A DNA stretch of 64,000 nt from the NCBI GenBank assembly GCA_013396755.1, contig VWZF01005682.1, positions 678,050 through 742,049 of the forward strand, read 5' to 3'. The notes below the pieces were generated by a model, which worked only from the letters and a program-made list of their open reading frames with translations, had not been told where the DNA came from and did no database searches. Position numbers and translations under genes: made by a program. This DNA is from Sclerurus mexicanus (lineage: Eukaryota > Chordata > Aves > Passeriformes > Furnariidae). Shown here one piece after another: positions 1 through 10,998 of the stretch; the stretch's first letter is position 1, and each line of letters starts with the position of its first letter.

Positions 1-159
1 TCATAGGTAACTAATAAGAAAGCAGTGATGTGTAAAGGCCTTGTTGAATTACTAATGGAGATAAATAAAAAAAATTTTTAAAAGCCCTTCGCTCCTTACC
101 TTGAATTAGATCACAGTCAAGCCCCAAACACAGTTTGTTCAGTATGTCATTGTCATTAT

Positions 160-275
160 TTTGTAAGAGGTTTTTTTTGGTGTGTTTTTTCTTTTTTTGA
201 TTTGGTGGGTGGTTTTATTTGGTGGGTTTTTTTGGTTGTTTTTGTTTTTGTTGGGTTTTTTTCTTTTTTTTTAAT
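160..275 (+). repeat. T/G-rich low-complexity tract
   Basis: About 115 bases built from T runs and GGT/GGG blocks, for example GGTGGGTGGTTTTATTTGGT. No coding or repeat-family signal. Confidence 0.85.
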
Positions 276-2599
276 GTGTCAAAGCCCCAGGCATCTCTAA
301 ATCAGTTTATCACAGGGGTTATAAAAAAATTAGCCCTACATTCCACAGGTAGAAGCATCTGGACACTTTGATAGCTCCATGCTGTAGGCTCAGAATGATT
401 TTGTACCCTGACTGACAACTTTAAGTGAAAGGACACAGAGGGAGAGTGTATGGAAAGCCCCAGTTGCTGCTGGACATGCTATGCTAAAGGAGAGATGTCC
501 CAGCAGAGCTCCAGTCCATGTGGGTGCAGAGTGATATCCTATCATCAGCTGAGTCGGGGGGTCACCTCATGCCATTTGCAGAACTGTGTAAGCTGAGACA
601 AACAGGAGAGTGATTCTAGGACTGATACAACATTGTGTCATCCGGTGAACCAGAGGCAAGGAAAGCAGTAAGACCACAGAAGGCTTTGTGCACAGCTGAT
701 ACTGATAGTCCTCGCCAGTTTGGCGTGCTGGCAGTCACCCCTCTCCACTCTGCTGTGCTCAGCTTCATGAGTGCATCTCTCCTCTCTTCATGCTGCAGGC
801 CTGACTTTCACAAGCATAAATCCCTTTCATTACCAAGATCCTGGGTTCTGTTCCGCTCCTCTTAAGTAAGGTACCCTCCCAGTAAGCCAAGACAGTGCTG
901 AGCACCTCACCTGACAAGCACCACCAAGAGGGCTCTGAGCCAATTCAACCCCACTCTGCCAAAGAGCAGGCATTAGCTGATTTTGCAGTGAGCTGCCCCT
1001 AGAAGGCTGCTATCCATCACCAGCTTAAGCCATGACGCTAGAGCTGAGGCATGACACCTGCTGAGGTGGAAGGATGCCCAGAGGTGCTCAGCATCTCCAG
1101 CCTAACTGTGTCAGCGTGGGTTGTCTCCATCAACAGAGATGGTCGTGACTCAAAATGGAGGAGTATTCTAGTTTTCAGCTTCTTGATTTTAATAGGCCTC
1201 CTCAGGTGGATAGTTCCCTCTCTTTTTCCTGAAAAGGTGGAGTTAATTTACTTGAAATCCACCAGCAGTCTGATGCTGCTCTTATTGCAGTCTACCAGCA
1301 ATGAGCAAAAACTGTTCCTCCCCTCCCTGCCTCCACCAGTCCTCAGGTTGTCCCTCCTCCTTGCCACCAGTAAGACGAGCCTCTACAACCATCCAAGACC
1401 ACTTTTCAAGGCCTCCCTCTCCTTTTAGGCCAGCACAACTCCTCCATCTCCAAACATCCATGTTTCAAAGGACATTTGAGGGCCCTCTGAACCATTCACA
1501 AATGTGATTCAAATCAATCACATTGATTTCCAGGGGCTCATTAGACACCTTGATGTTTTAGGGGATCCTGGCCTAAGGGTTTCTCCATGAGTGAAACACA
1601 TTGTCGCTAGGTTGTCTCAGCCCATGAGGGTTCTTGAAATGCTTAGCTAGCAAAACAAAAAACATTAACTGCTTGGCTACAGCTTTCTGCCAAAAGATAG
1701 GCAAGTCGTGCTTCAATGCAGATGTCTCAGGGAAAAAAATGTGCAGTGCATTAGAGAGCTGTGACTCATAGAATAATTATCCTCATTTCTCATAGTTTAT
1801 TAATAATTTAAACCCAATCTTGATGTTATTGATCTATCATTGAATCGGAGATTTATTTCAGATCTGTAGTCACTGAGGCAGTAAATTTAATCCCCCTTCC
1901 CTCCCCCCTTCTACCCACTAAACTCACTTTATAACTAAAACATGATGTTTAGGCTGTTTCAGTAATAAGAGAGGAGAATAAGAGCTCAGAGGCAGCGGGT
2001 GGCAGGAGCAGCCTTAAGACCACAGAAGACCAATGGGGGTGACATAAGGTTCTGGTTTTAATACATCCTTTTTGACCAAACCATCCCTTATACATGGCCT
2101 CAGGGATGCTAAAAGGACCATAAGCAACTCGCTGGCATGTGCATCACAATCAAATCGTAGACCAGTTTTGCCTGTTTTCATCTAGGTTTACTTGTCCATT
2201 TCCACTGTTAACCATCAGCTTTACACACATCCCAGTTGTGTATCCCAGTCCTACTCTTAGCCCTCTGGAAGCACAGACATAAGCTCACCAAGGTTGAAGT
2301 GCCTGCAACACGTAGGCTGTTGCAAGGCACACAAGCTCTTGGGTCCGATACTAATCTTACTTAAACTGGCAAAAACCTGAAGCAGCTGCCTTGGTGTCCC
2401 AGGAGTACCATGAGTGTAAAATCCATTTATGTGCGTGGAGGATCAAGCCTAGAGAACTGTAATGTGAAGACTCCTACAGCAGTGCTCACTGGGCTGTACC
2501 ATGTGTCTGGTGAATTTAATAATACAGCAGCAAGACTTGGCCTTTTAAAAGAAACCAGGAATAGAAAACAACCTCCTTTATGGCTGTAAAGTGCCTAGA

Positions 2600-2760
2600 A
2601 GAGTGATTTTTGTAGGCAAATGAAACACATTTTTATTAGACCAATTGTAGTATACAGTTGTGCTGGAAAATGTGTTCTTGGATGTACCAACTCTTTCTCA
2701 GGTCTGGAAGAAAACAAATGTGCCCAAATGTTCACCTGTTCTTTTCCATCTATATTAACA
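2600..2760 (-). repeat. Possible ancient amniote interspersed repeat
   Basis: On the minus strand, CAGACCTGAGAAAGAGTTGG is followed by ACAATTGGTCTAATAAAA. The order and spacing match an old amniote repeat family, common in reptiles, with ACCTGAAGAAGAGCT ... GTTGGTCCAATAAAAG. The family name is not certain and the copy is badly decayed. Confidence 0.4.
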
Positions 2761-4089
2761 GATGCAGTTACATATATTACCATCCCCTGCCAGCTCACCT
2801 TTGCTGCTTAGCTTAGACCCTGCAGCTGAAACCACAGCAAATGGGGGCTCTTGGCCACCATTGGGAGTCCTGTGGCTATAGGAATGTGTGACAGAGCCAA
2901 GTTGCCACAGCCTTGCTCTAAAAAGCAAGCCAGATCAATGTCACCAGACAGAGAGGATGTGTTGGTGCAGTAAAGTGCTGCATGCACCCATAAGTGTGTG
3001 CTCTTAGCATGTCTGATGTTTTTTATTCAAGTGGGAGACATTCCTGGAGATGAACAGCAGGAAAACAAAGCACAGCAAACTCAATGTAGTCTAAGACTGT
3101 GTTTTCCAGAGGTATCATTCTTGGTGAAATAGTCATGGAGCTGAGTTTTCCTTGGATTGTGTATGGGAAATTTTTGGGTTTCAGTTTATGTTAGCTAAAC
3201 CTGGAATAAGACCAGGGAAATGCTGTTATTCCATTAATCCTGCAGGACAAGGGATGGTGCCAGCAGTAACACATCAGGGTGTAGGTGCTGGGTCTTGCAG
3301 GGCTGTTGGGAGGGGAGCCAGTTCAGGGAAATCCATGGCTGAAAATGCTGCTGGAAGGCTGGGTCTCTGTGACACTGGGTCCCACCTGTATTGACAGGAC
3401 CATTGTCATCAGCAGGTCACAGCTTCTACAAAGCCCAGGCTTGCAGTATTAAGCCTTTCTTTTCTTTGAGGCCTGAGAGATTTGTTTGGCGAGTTTTCAT
3501 CTGAAGGCATGAATTCCTGGAAACTGGGACTTCCCTGCAGTTGCGAATCAGTGACCTCCTCCCTCTCTCTCCTTGGTGAAACAGGTGGAGTGAAACACTG
3601 AAGGCACAGGTACTCATCACCAGTGACATTCTGCTTTAAGTACCCACCTGTGATGGGAGAAGATTCGGTGCCTCTCTGAACACATAACCCTTTCTCCCAC
3701 AGTTTAGTCCTGCATCAGGCAGTTAGGAGGGTGTTTTCAGTACTGAGCAGCTGGGTAGAGAAGCTGAGTGTCACTTCGGGGCTCAGTTCAACCAGAATAT
3801 GCCATTTAATGTGTTTAGATCTCATTGCACCCTGTTGAGGAAATGTCTTCTCCTGCCCTTTTCAGAGTGTGTAACTAGAGAGTTGTGTCCACATCTCCAA
3901 ATTCACCCCAGGCTAGGTGCCTACTAGTCTCATTTGCTGGAGGTGTCTGTTCCTTTGTTGACAGTATCAGACCCCTAATTCAGATGCTTCACTTAGAGGA
4001 TTGACCTTGGGCCTTGGTTCAGCTCAAACAGGATGGCTTTCTGGGCTGGGAGCTCACATTGCTGGGTCACCAACCAACATCCTCAAGTC

Positions 4090-4245
4090 TCAGGACTGCT
4101 GTCAATCCATTCTCTGTGCAGCCTGTATTTGTGCTTGGGGTTACGCTGACCTGGGCGTGGGACCTTGCGCTGGCCTTGTTGCACTTTCTGACATTCGCAT
4201 GGACCAACCTCTCGAGCCTGTCAAGGTCCCTCTGGATTGCATTTG
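4090..4245 (-). mobile_element. CR1 LINE internal fragment
   Basis: Plus-strand text such as CCTGTATTTGTGCTTGGGG and TCGAGCCTGTCAAGGTCCCT is the reverse of CR1 ORF2. The minus strand translates to AIQRDLDRLERLVHANVRKC. A short internal piece without the 3' end. Confidence 0.8.
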
Positions 4246-7084
4246 TTAGGTAGAGAGTGGTTGACTGAAGCAGGGGATGTGCACCATGGGGATGTCTGCT
4301 CCAGCATTTTCCAGAATAAATACCAGGCAACTGGAGCGACACAGCTGCAGAGTCGCTGCTGTGCTACCTCCCTTTGCCCACTCCAAACCTCTTGGTCTTC
4401 CATCACTGGGCAGCTTGAAATCTGCAGAATTCCTGGAAATCTGGCTCTATGCCTTCCCCTGCCTGCAGCTTGTCCCTCCAACCCTACTTCTGCTTGCCAG
4501 GCGTTTGTATAAATAGGATTAACATCTGCAGTTACACTTAGCTAGGTTGCAAATTACACAGGCTATCAAGCTTTGTGCTTCAGGGCATACAGTGATTACC
4601 ATCAGAGGGGCAAAAATGAGTTTTTCCAATAACAGAATATTGTGTGATTGACTGGGAACATTACAGGGCAGAGTGGATTAGCCTTTGCCATCAGTATCAG
4701 TTGTATGTCATTACCACATCAAAGCACCAGACGTGGGTGAGCTGCTTCCATCCAGGCAGTGTTGGAGGTGACTGGGTCTGGAGGAGCAGAGTTGGTTGTT
4801 AAAACCAACATAGGCTTCTGAAGCTGCTTATAAAACGTGCCTCCAGCAAGCTGTGCTCCCTGCTTCTGCTTGTCTACCCCTTGGGCTGCATACCTTCAGC
4901 TAGTCAGAGGAGTATGCCCTCCTGTCCTTTGTCCCCTGGCATTTCCTGACTCTGGTGGGATCAAGAGGTATCAGAGGATCTGGACTCACTGTAGCAGGAG
5001 GCTGGGAGGCACCTTTACTGAAAGGTCTGTTGACCCCATCCTAATTGTGCTTCCAGAGGCTTGCAAGAGGGGCTGAGGTCCCTTTTCTCTCTCTATTATG
5101 GATGAACACCTTCGCCCACTTTTAGGACATCCCATTTCCTCCACCTTGGCAGAAAATGCTAGAATGGAAGAGCTAGAATTGACAGAAAAATCTAAAATAA
5201 GAAACATAATTAGCAGCAAAACTTTTAATTCCCCTTTCTGAGCCATTTCTAAATGTATTAGTGCTTATTTATTGAACTTGGCTTGACATTTAGACAGTTC
5301 CTTTTAATGCTAATAAGGTTGATTACGGGGTTGAATCCTATTGCTTTGAGGAAATGGCTGCTCAGTATTCAGAGCTGCCAAGTTTCCCCTGCACAGAAAT
5401 ACACTCTTTTCTTAGCAGGAGATATGTATTATTCAGCACAAATACATTAAAATAAGGCCATTGTAGGAGTGCGGAGCCTGTGCCAGTGATGCTGCACCAA
5501 CAGCCCATGCAGAGGGTGTGTGGCTGTGGGGTGCCAGGGCCTTTCTGTGGCTAAAAACTTCCTCCAGCATGGGCTGGACAGTGCCAGCATTCGTTATGAG
5601 GAGGAGGAGGGGGAGGAAGAAAAGGAGAAGAGGAGAAGAGGGAGAGGGAGAGGGAGAGGAAGTTACTTGGTTTCCCCAGATTAGAGTCAGGACCTGGGGT
5701 TTCTTACACTTGCCCATTTGCAGCTCACGCTTAAATCCAAGACTCTTCCCTTCCTTCCAAGGCCAAACAGAGCAGGGACTCCTTCTTCCTAGCAAAAATC
5801 CAGGGGAAAGAAACGTGGGTGGGGTTATTTACCCATAGCAGCTACTATCAGAGTATTTGCTTCAGTGGGTTTAATGGACCTTTTCGTGCTCCGCCTCCTA
5901 CAGATCAATCAATAGGACAGATGCCTGACTGTCAAGCTGTTTCAATGTATATCATCATTACTTCTTCAGAGGCGCTGCAGAATAGCACAGGTGTCAATAA
6001 GAATAGAATTTGGACTTAAATTTACTTTAAATTGGGCTTTATAGCTGAAAATAGTAGGTTTTCAGAAAATAAGCCTCACCTCCATAGCATGCGATGTCCA
6101 CATGAGGCTGCTTGGGCAATGCAGCAGCCTCCAGAAATAGGACAGGCTCCTAAATGCTGAGAGTCACAAGCTAGCCTGGCTTGACAAGCTTTGCCAATGG
6201 CTAGCCAAATGCAATGAGATTACCCTGATCTGGGGAACAGAGATGCTTAAGCTCAGGAATTTCCCCCTGGGTGCGATTACCTTTTAATAGCCACTATCCC
6301 TCATTCTCATTTCTAGCTGGAAAGGAGGTGCAGACTGAGGTTACTAGCTTGTGTCCATCAGCTAGTAAACTGCCAAGATATGCTTTTTAAGACAACCTTA
6401 GAAATGTGCAGAGAAACACAAAAGTCTCTGCCATTAAGGTGATGAGGTTTCAACTACAAGAGGCACCTGTATACTGTGTCAGTGCAGTGTCCAAGTGTTT
6501 GCTTTTAATTTACTGGGAGAAATCTTAGTAAATCACTCTGATCTGGACTGGCCATTAGAGCCACTGCTGAATTGGTTTTTTTACCTCAATCTCCTGTTGC
6601 TCATAACCAGGCATTCTCTTTCTGTGATGCCTTGGAATGATAAACCCAGGGTGATCAAGGCCAGGCTGGCAGAATGTGAGTTGACTGTCATACAACATCC
6701 TTGTTCTGAGACACAGCCACCAGTGGGTCATATTTTCAGTGCAATGTGAGATGCACATGAGAGATCTGCATGCAGCACAAAGCTGCAGTCCGGAACAACT
6801 TGGCCTCCAGCTGAGGACCTGCAGAGAAGACTTGTCCACGCAGAAGAAGGCTTTTGCCTTGGGAGGTAAAGGAAAATGGGATGCACCAACCTGTGGGTCT
6901 TGATGGAAGACTTTTAAACTGAAAGTTGGTCCTGGTGTGAAGCCTTGGAGACTGGAGAGCCACCAAGCAGCTCTACCTCTGTGGTGCAGTGGGCTGAATC
7001 AGAAACAGTGACAGGCAACAGCACCAGACACCTCTGGCCGCATTTCAGCTGCTTTGCCTTAATGGGAGACTTGGCCTAGTGTGA
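4246..7084. other. No gene recognised (left flank, part 2)
   Basis: Mixed-composition intergenic DNA with the polypurine tract at 5596-5664. Short overlapping frames on both strands look random. Confidence 0.6.
5596..5664 (+). repeat. Polypurine tract (AGG/AGAGGG)
   Basis: About 68 bases almost wholly of A and G, ending in repeats of GAGAGG. Of the type that can form triplex or H-DNA. Confidence 0.85.
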
Positions 7085-8150
7085 AACGCAGAACATAAGA
7101 ATGACTGCAAAGGGTTAGTCCTCAAAATACACCTGGCCCAGTATCCTGCCCTGGATGAGACCCAGCAGATGCTCAGGAAGTAATACAAAAATAGAGCAAA
7201 CATTTGTTTATACTTCCCCGAATACTCTTCATTTCCCCAGTGGTCTGTGACTCAGGAACCTCCTAAACTGTAGATGCCAGCTCTGCATTTAATAGCCCTT
7301 GATAGATTCTTCTTCCATCGACTAGCTTTACGCCCTATTAAAACAACACAAATTTTAGAGATCCATTGTACCCTATGGCAAGGAGTGCCACAGCTAAAAA
7401 TCTCCTTTGTTTATTTTGAACTTGTCACTTGATAGTTTTCTTTGATGTTCACTGTCTTCCTTTGAAGAGCACTGAATAATATGAACAGCTGTTCCCCAGT
7501 CACATCGCTCTTCCTTTCACAAAACTCGGTCATATTTCTTCTTCAGTCATTTTTTCTTCTGAGATAAAAAGTCTTAATCTATTCAGACATTCCCTGAATG
7601 GAGGCCCTTTTGTGCTTTTGATCATCTTCAATTGCTTTCCTCTATAACTTTTTTATTTCTTCTGTATCGTATTTGAGATCAGTGATTCAGGACTGCACAA
7701 TGGTATTCAAGAGAAGGGAGTCCATGGGTTTGTACAGCAGCATAATGATTTCCCCTGTTTCGCTCTCTCCTCCTTTCCTAATAATTCCTTGTTTTCTGTT
7801 TGCTTTTTTGATTGCTGCTGAGTCTTGAGCTGACATTTGCATAGAGTTATCCATTATAACATGAAGATTTTGCTCCCAAGTGGAAATAGCCGGTTCGGAG
7901 CCCATTATTTTGTATGTAAAGCTAAGACTGTCCTTTCCCATGCGCATCACTTTACATTTATCTACATCAGGTTTCATCCATTATTTTATTTCCCTTTTAT
8001 TCAGTGCCACAAGAGTCTCTCTGCAACTGTTCACAGTCAGACCTTTGTCTCAACCACCCTTAATATCATCAGCAAACTTTTTCTCTCCCTGCTTGCTGCT
8101 GTTTTGAGATTATTTATTAATATTTCGAAAGCATGGAACAATGTTTAGGC
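7085..8150 (-). mobile_element. Old CR1 LINE remnant with reverse transcriptase tail
   Basis: The minus strand at 7687-7977 encodes a CR1-like RT C-terminal stretch (MKPDVDKCKVMRMGK, then AAIKKANRKQGIIRKG). The flanks match the 3' part of older CR1 families seen in turtles and crocodilians: AACATAAGAA at the 3' tip, CCCAGTATCCTG, and GGCAAGGAGTGCCACAG. Truncated at both ends of the coding region and full of changes; not active. Confidence 0.8.
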
Positions 8151-10277
8151 TAACTCAGCAGCTTCTTCTCTCAAATTTGAAGTGCCAGGTCCCAAGGAGA
8201 GGCAAGAAATGCAGTTTCCCAAGCTCTCTGGGTGTCACTGGAGAGCAACGGGTATTTCTGGGAACAAATGGCATTGTGCCATAACCAGCACAACTACCTT
8301 TCCCCTTGCACAGATAGGACGGGGAGCGATGCCACTTGCAGGGATGTGTGTCTGTCTGCTCCTGTACCAGAGCAGCAGAAGATGGGCCCAACCACAAGGA
8401 AGAGTACAGAAGTCCTGGGGCCCCAGGATAGGGGACAGAGTGGAAGCAATGGATGACAAAGCCTTTCTCTGAGAAAACCTCTTCATGCAAAGTTATGTTG
8501 AATGAATAGGAGATGACTGGCAAATCTACCTTGCAAAACGCGATCTTCCTTGCCCAAGAAAGTCCAAGGCCAGGGTCAGATGAGGAGCCTCTGTCCACGG
8601 GAGGAGAATATGAGGATGATGGAGCAGTTACTGGCCTCTGCCCGGGCAAGGTGAGACGCAGCTGGTCAGTTAGTGAGAAAAACCAGAAATTACCTGTGAT
8701 GAGCACTCTTTCCATGGTTTATTTTCCCCAGGACGCAGCACCTTGCAGCAGTGCCTGTCAGGGGATCAGTGTTGGGGAGCAACAACAAGCGGCACTTCTT
8801 TCTGCTTGGGTCATCCTTGTTTGGGTGAGGAGGCTGGAGAGTTGCCGCTGGTATTTGTAGCCAAAAAGACTCAGACTGAGCATCACTTCAGCACCAGTGG
8901 CGAGCACGAAATTAATTCACCTAGGTGAGAAACAGGAGAGAACGTGAGCTGCTCTGGTGGAGGGTTCCTCATCTCTGTCCAGGGGTGCAACTCAGAGCCC
9001 CAGGGTCACGCAGAACATGTTTCTCTCCCTTCCCGGACCCTAGTGATTTCTTGTTGCAGCCTCTAGACCCTGACAGTGCTGGATTTGCCAACTCTTTGGC
9101 AAGATGCCTTTCAGAAAAGGCATGGGGCTTTCAGAAAAATACAGTGTGGAGGTGGTTTGATGCTCCTAAGTTGCAAGGACTAAAAACTAACGTCTCTTCT
9201 CTGATAATGGAGCAAAAATCACTGCAAAGGGCAGAGGTTCTCCCCTTTTAAGAGACTTAAGCTTGACCATCAGGCAACCAAGAGCCATTTGATGACAAAA
9301 GAAAAGAGCAGGCATCAGTGACTCAGGCACAAAGTGTTTCTCAAGCTGTGGGAAGACCTGTGTCTCCTGTCAAAAACATGTGGGTGCACATGACAAAAAT
9401 CCCACCAGTTTCACTGATCCACAGAGCAAAACAGAGACTGAAGAGAAGACCAGTGGCAGACCCACTGATATTGATCCCCTCCTCACCTGAGCGGGGGAGG
9501 CGCACAGCCACCTGCAATACCAAGGCAGAAGTCTTTGTTTCCACCCCAGCCTTCCAGCTGCTGGCCACACCACCGCCCACCCCAGGGACTGAATCTGCGG
9601 ACTGGCAAGTGACAGGGGCTCTTCCAGTGTGGCTGAAGGTTTCAGGTGTGCCTTCACCTCTCACTTGTTTGAGGGTAAGGTTTGGGGCTGGAACAGCTGT
9701 GTGAAGTGCCCAGTTCTAGTCCACTGCTGGTGAACCACACCAGCTTGGCTCGCAGGTCTGCTCAGCCCTGGCATACTGACCAGGGTTATAAAATCAGTCC
9801 CTTCAGTTGCTGTTACAAACTTGCTATTTCGTTCAGATCAGAGCTGGAGAGTCTTTGCCTTCCTCTCTTAATGGGAGGTTTGTGGAAGGAATGAGTAATC
9901 AGTACCAACTCACCCCCGGAGAGGCAGCTGTGGATTGTAAGCAGAGCACAGCTTTTGCGTAAGCTGCGGTAGCAGCAACCTGTGTAACTCAGCACAAACC
10001 CACAATGCCTGCAAATAAAGCCAGAGTAAGATGCAAAAATGTGTGGATGCCGTTGGTTGGTCCTGGTGACACCAGGGTTTGTGCTAGCAGCCAGTCCACC
10101 CAGCCCTGGACCACAGCTGGCTGACGGAAAAGGAAAACCCATCCAGAAAGCAACCTGGAGAAAATGGGGTGGCAGGTCTGATCATGTTAGAAGGCACCAG
10201 AATGACTACTATAAATACTAGATCAAGGAAAAGGGCCTTTTAAGCTAAACCAGTCATAAACTGCTTTTGAGCCATTA
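8151..10277. other. No gene recognised (left flank, part 3)
   Basis: A minus frame of 186 codons at 8155-8715 overlaps several plus frames. It has no recognisable domain, and repeats flank it. I see no splice-linked series of exons. Confidence 0.55.
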
Positions 10278-10998
10278 TCATAGAATCACAGAATGGCAGC
10301 ATGGTTTCAATTGGAAGGGGCATAAATTATCATCTATTTCCAATCCCTTTACCACGAGAAGAAATACCTTTCACTAGACCAGGTTGTTCAAAGCAAGGCC
10401 AGCCTGGCCTTGAACACTTTCAGTATCCACAACTTCTCTGGGCAACCTATTCCAAGTGCTTCACCACCCTCACAGTAAAGAATTTCTTCCTAGTATATAA
10501 TCTAAATGCACCTTCTGCCAATTTAAAGCCATTCCCCTTTGTCCTATCATTACAGGCCCTTGTCAAATGTCCCTCTCTAGCTCTCATGAGCCCTTTTTGG
10601 TACTGGGAGGCTGCTATAAATTCTCTCTGGAGCCTTTTCTTCTCCAGGCTGAACAGCACGAACTCTCTATGCTTGTCTTCATAGGAGAGGTGCTTCAGCC
10701 CTGTAATCATCTTTGTGGCCCTCCTCTGGATCCATTCCAACAGGTCAATGTCTTTCTTGTGCTGAGGACCCCAGAGCTGGATTCAGCACTCCAGGGAGGG
10801 TCTCAGGAGAGCAGAATAAATGGGCAGAATCAACTCTCTCAACCTGCTGGCCACAGTGCTTTTGATCCAGTCTAGGATACAGTTGGCTCCCTGGGCAGTG
10901 AATGTGTATTGTTGAGCTCCTTGTCAACCAATAGTCCCAAGTCCTTCTCCTTAGAACTGTTCACAATTCATTCTCTGCTTGCGATTGCCCAGTCAGGA
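10278..10998 (-). mobile_element. CR1 LINE, 3' portion
   Basis: Starts at 10278 with TCATAGAATCACAGAATGG, the CR1 3' end read in reverse. The minus strand encodes the C-terminal CR1 ORF2 motif (IQRRATKMITGLKHLSYED, then LFSLEKKRLQREFIAA, then ACNDRTKGNGFKL and RKKFFTVRVVKH). About 720 bp is preserved; the 5' part is missing. Confidence 0.9.

Larger units (their letters stand above)
1..4089. other. No gene recognised (left flank, part 1)
   Basis: Only short frames on both strands, none with homology or splice structure I recognise. Holds the T/G-rich tract at 160-275 and the decayed repeat near 2.6-2.76 kb. An untranslated RNA or a diverged exon cannot be excluded. Confidence 0.6.

Noticed and set aside
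7687..7977. A host gene exon with reverse-transcriptase-like sequence
   Set aside because: The flanks match CR1 3' sequence, so this is LINE ORF2 debris.
8155..8715. A 186-codon minus-strand open frame
   Set aside because: No recognised homology, lies beside an old CR1, and is matched by long plus-strand frames over the same bases, as expected in moderately GC-rich non-coding DNA.
10447..10740. A 97-codon host protein on the minus strand
   Set aside because: It is the C-terminal CR1 ORF2 motif within a clear CR1 copy.
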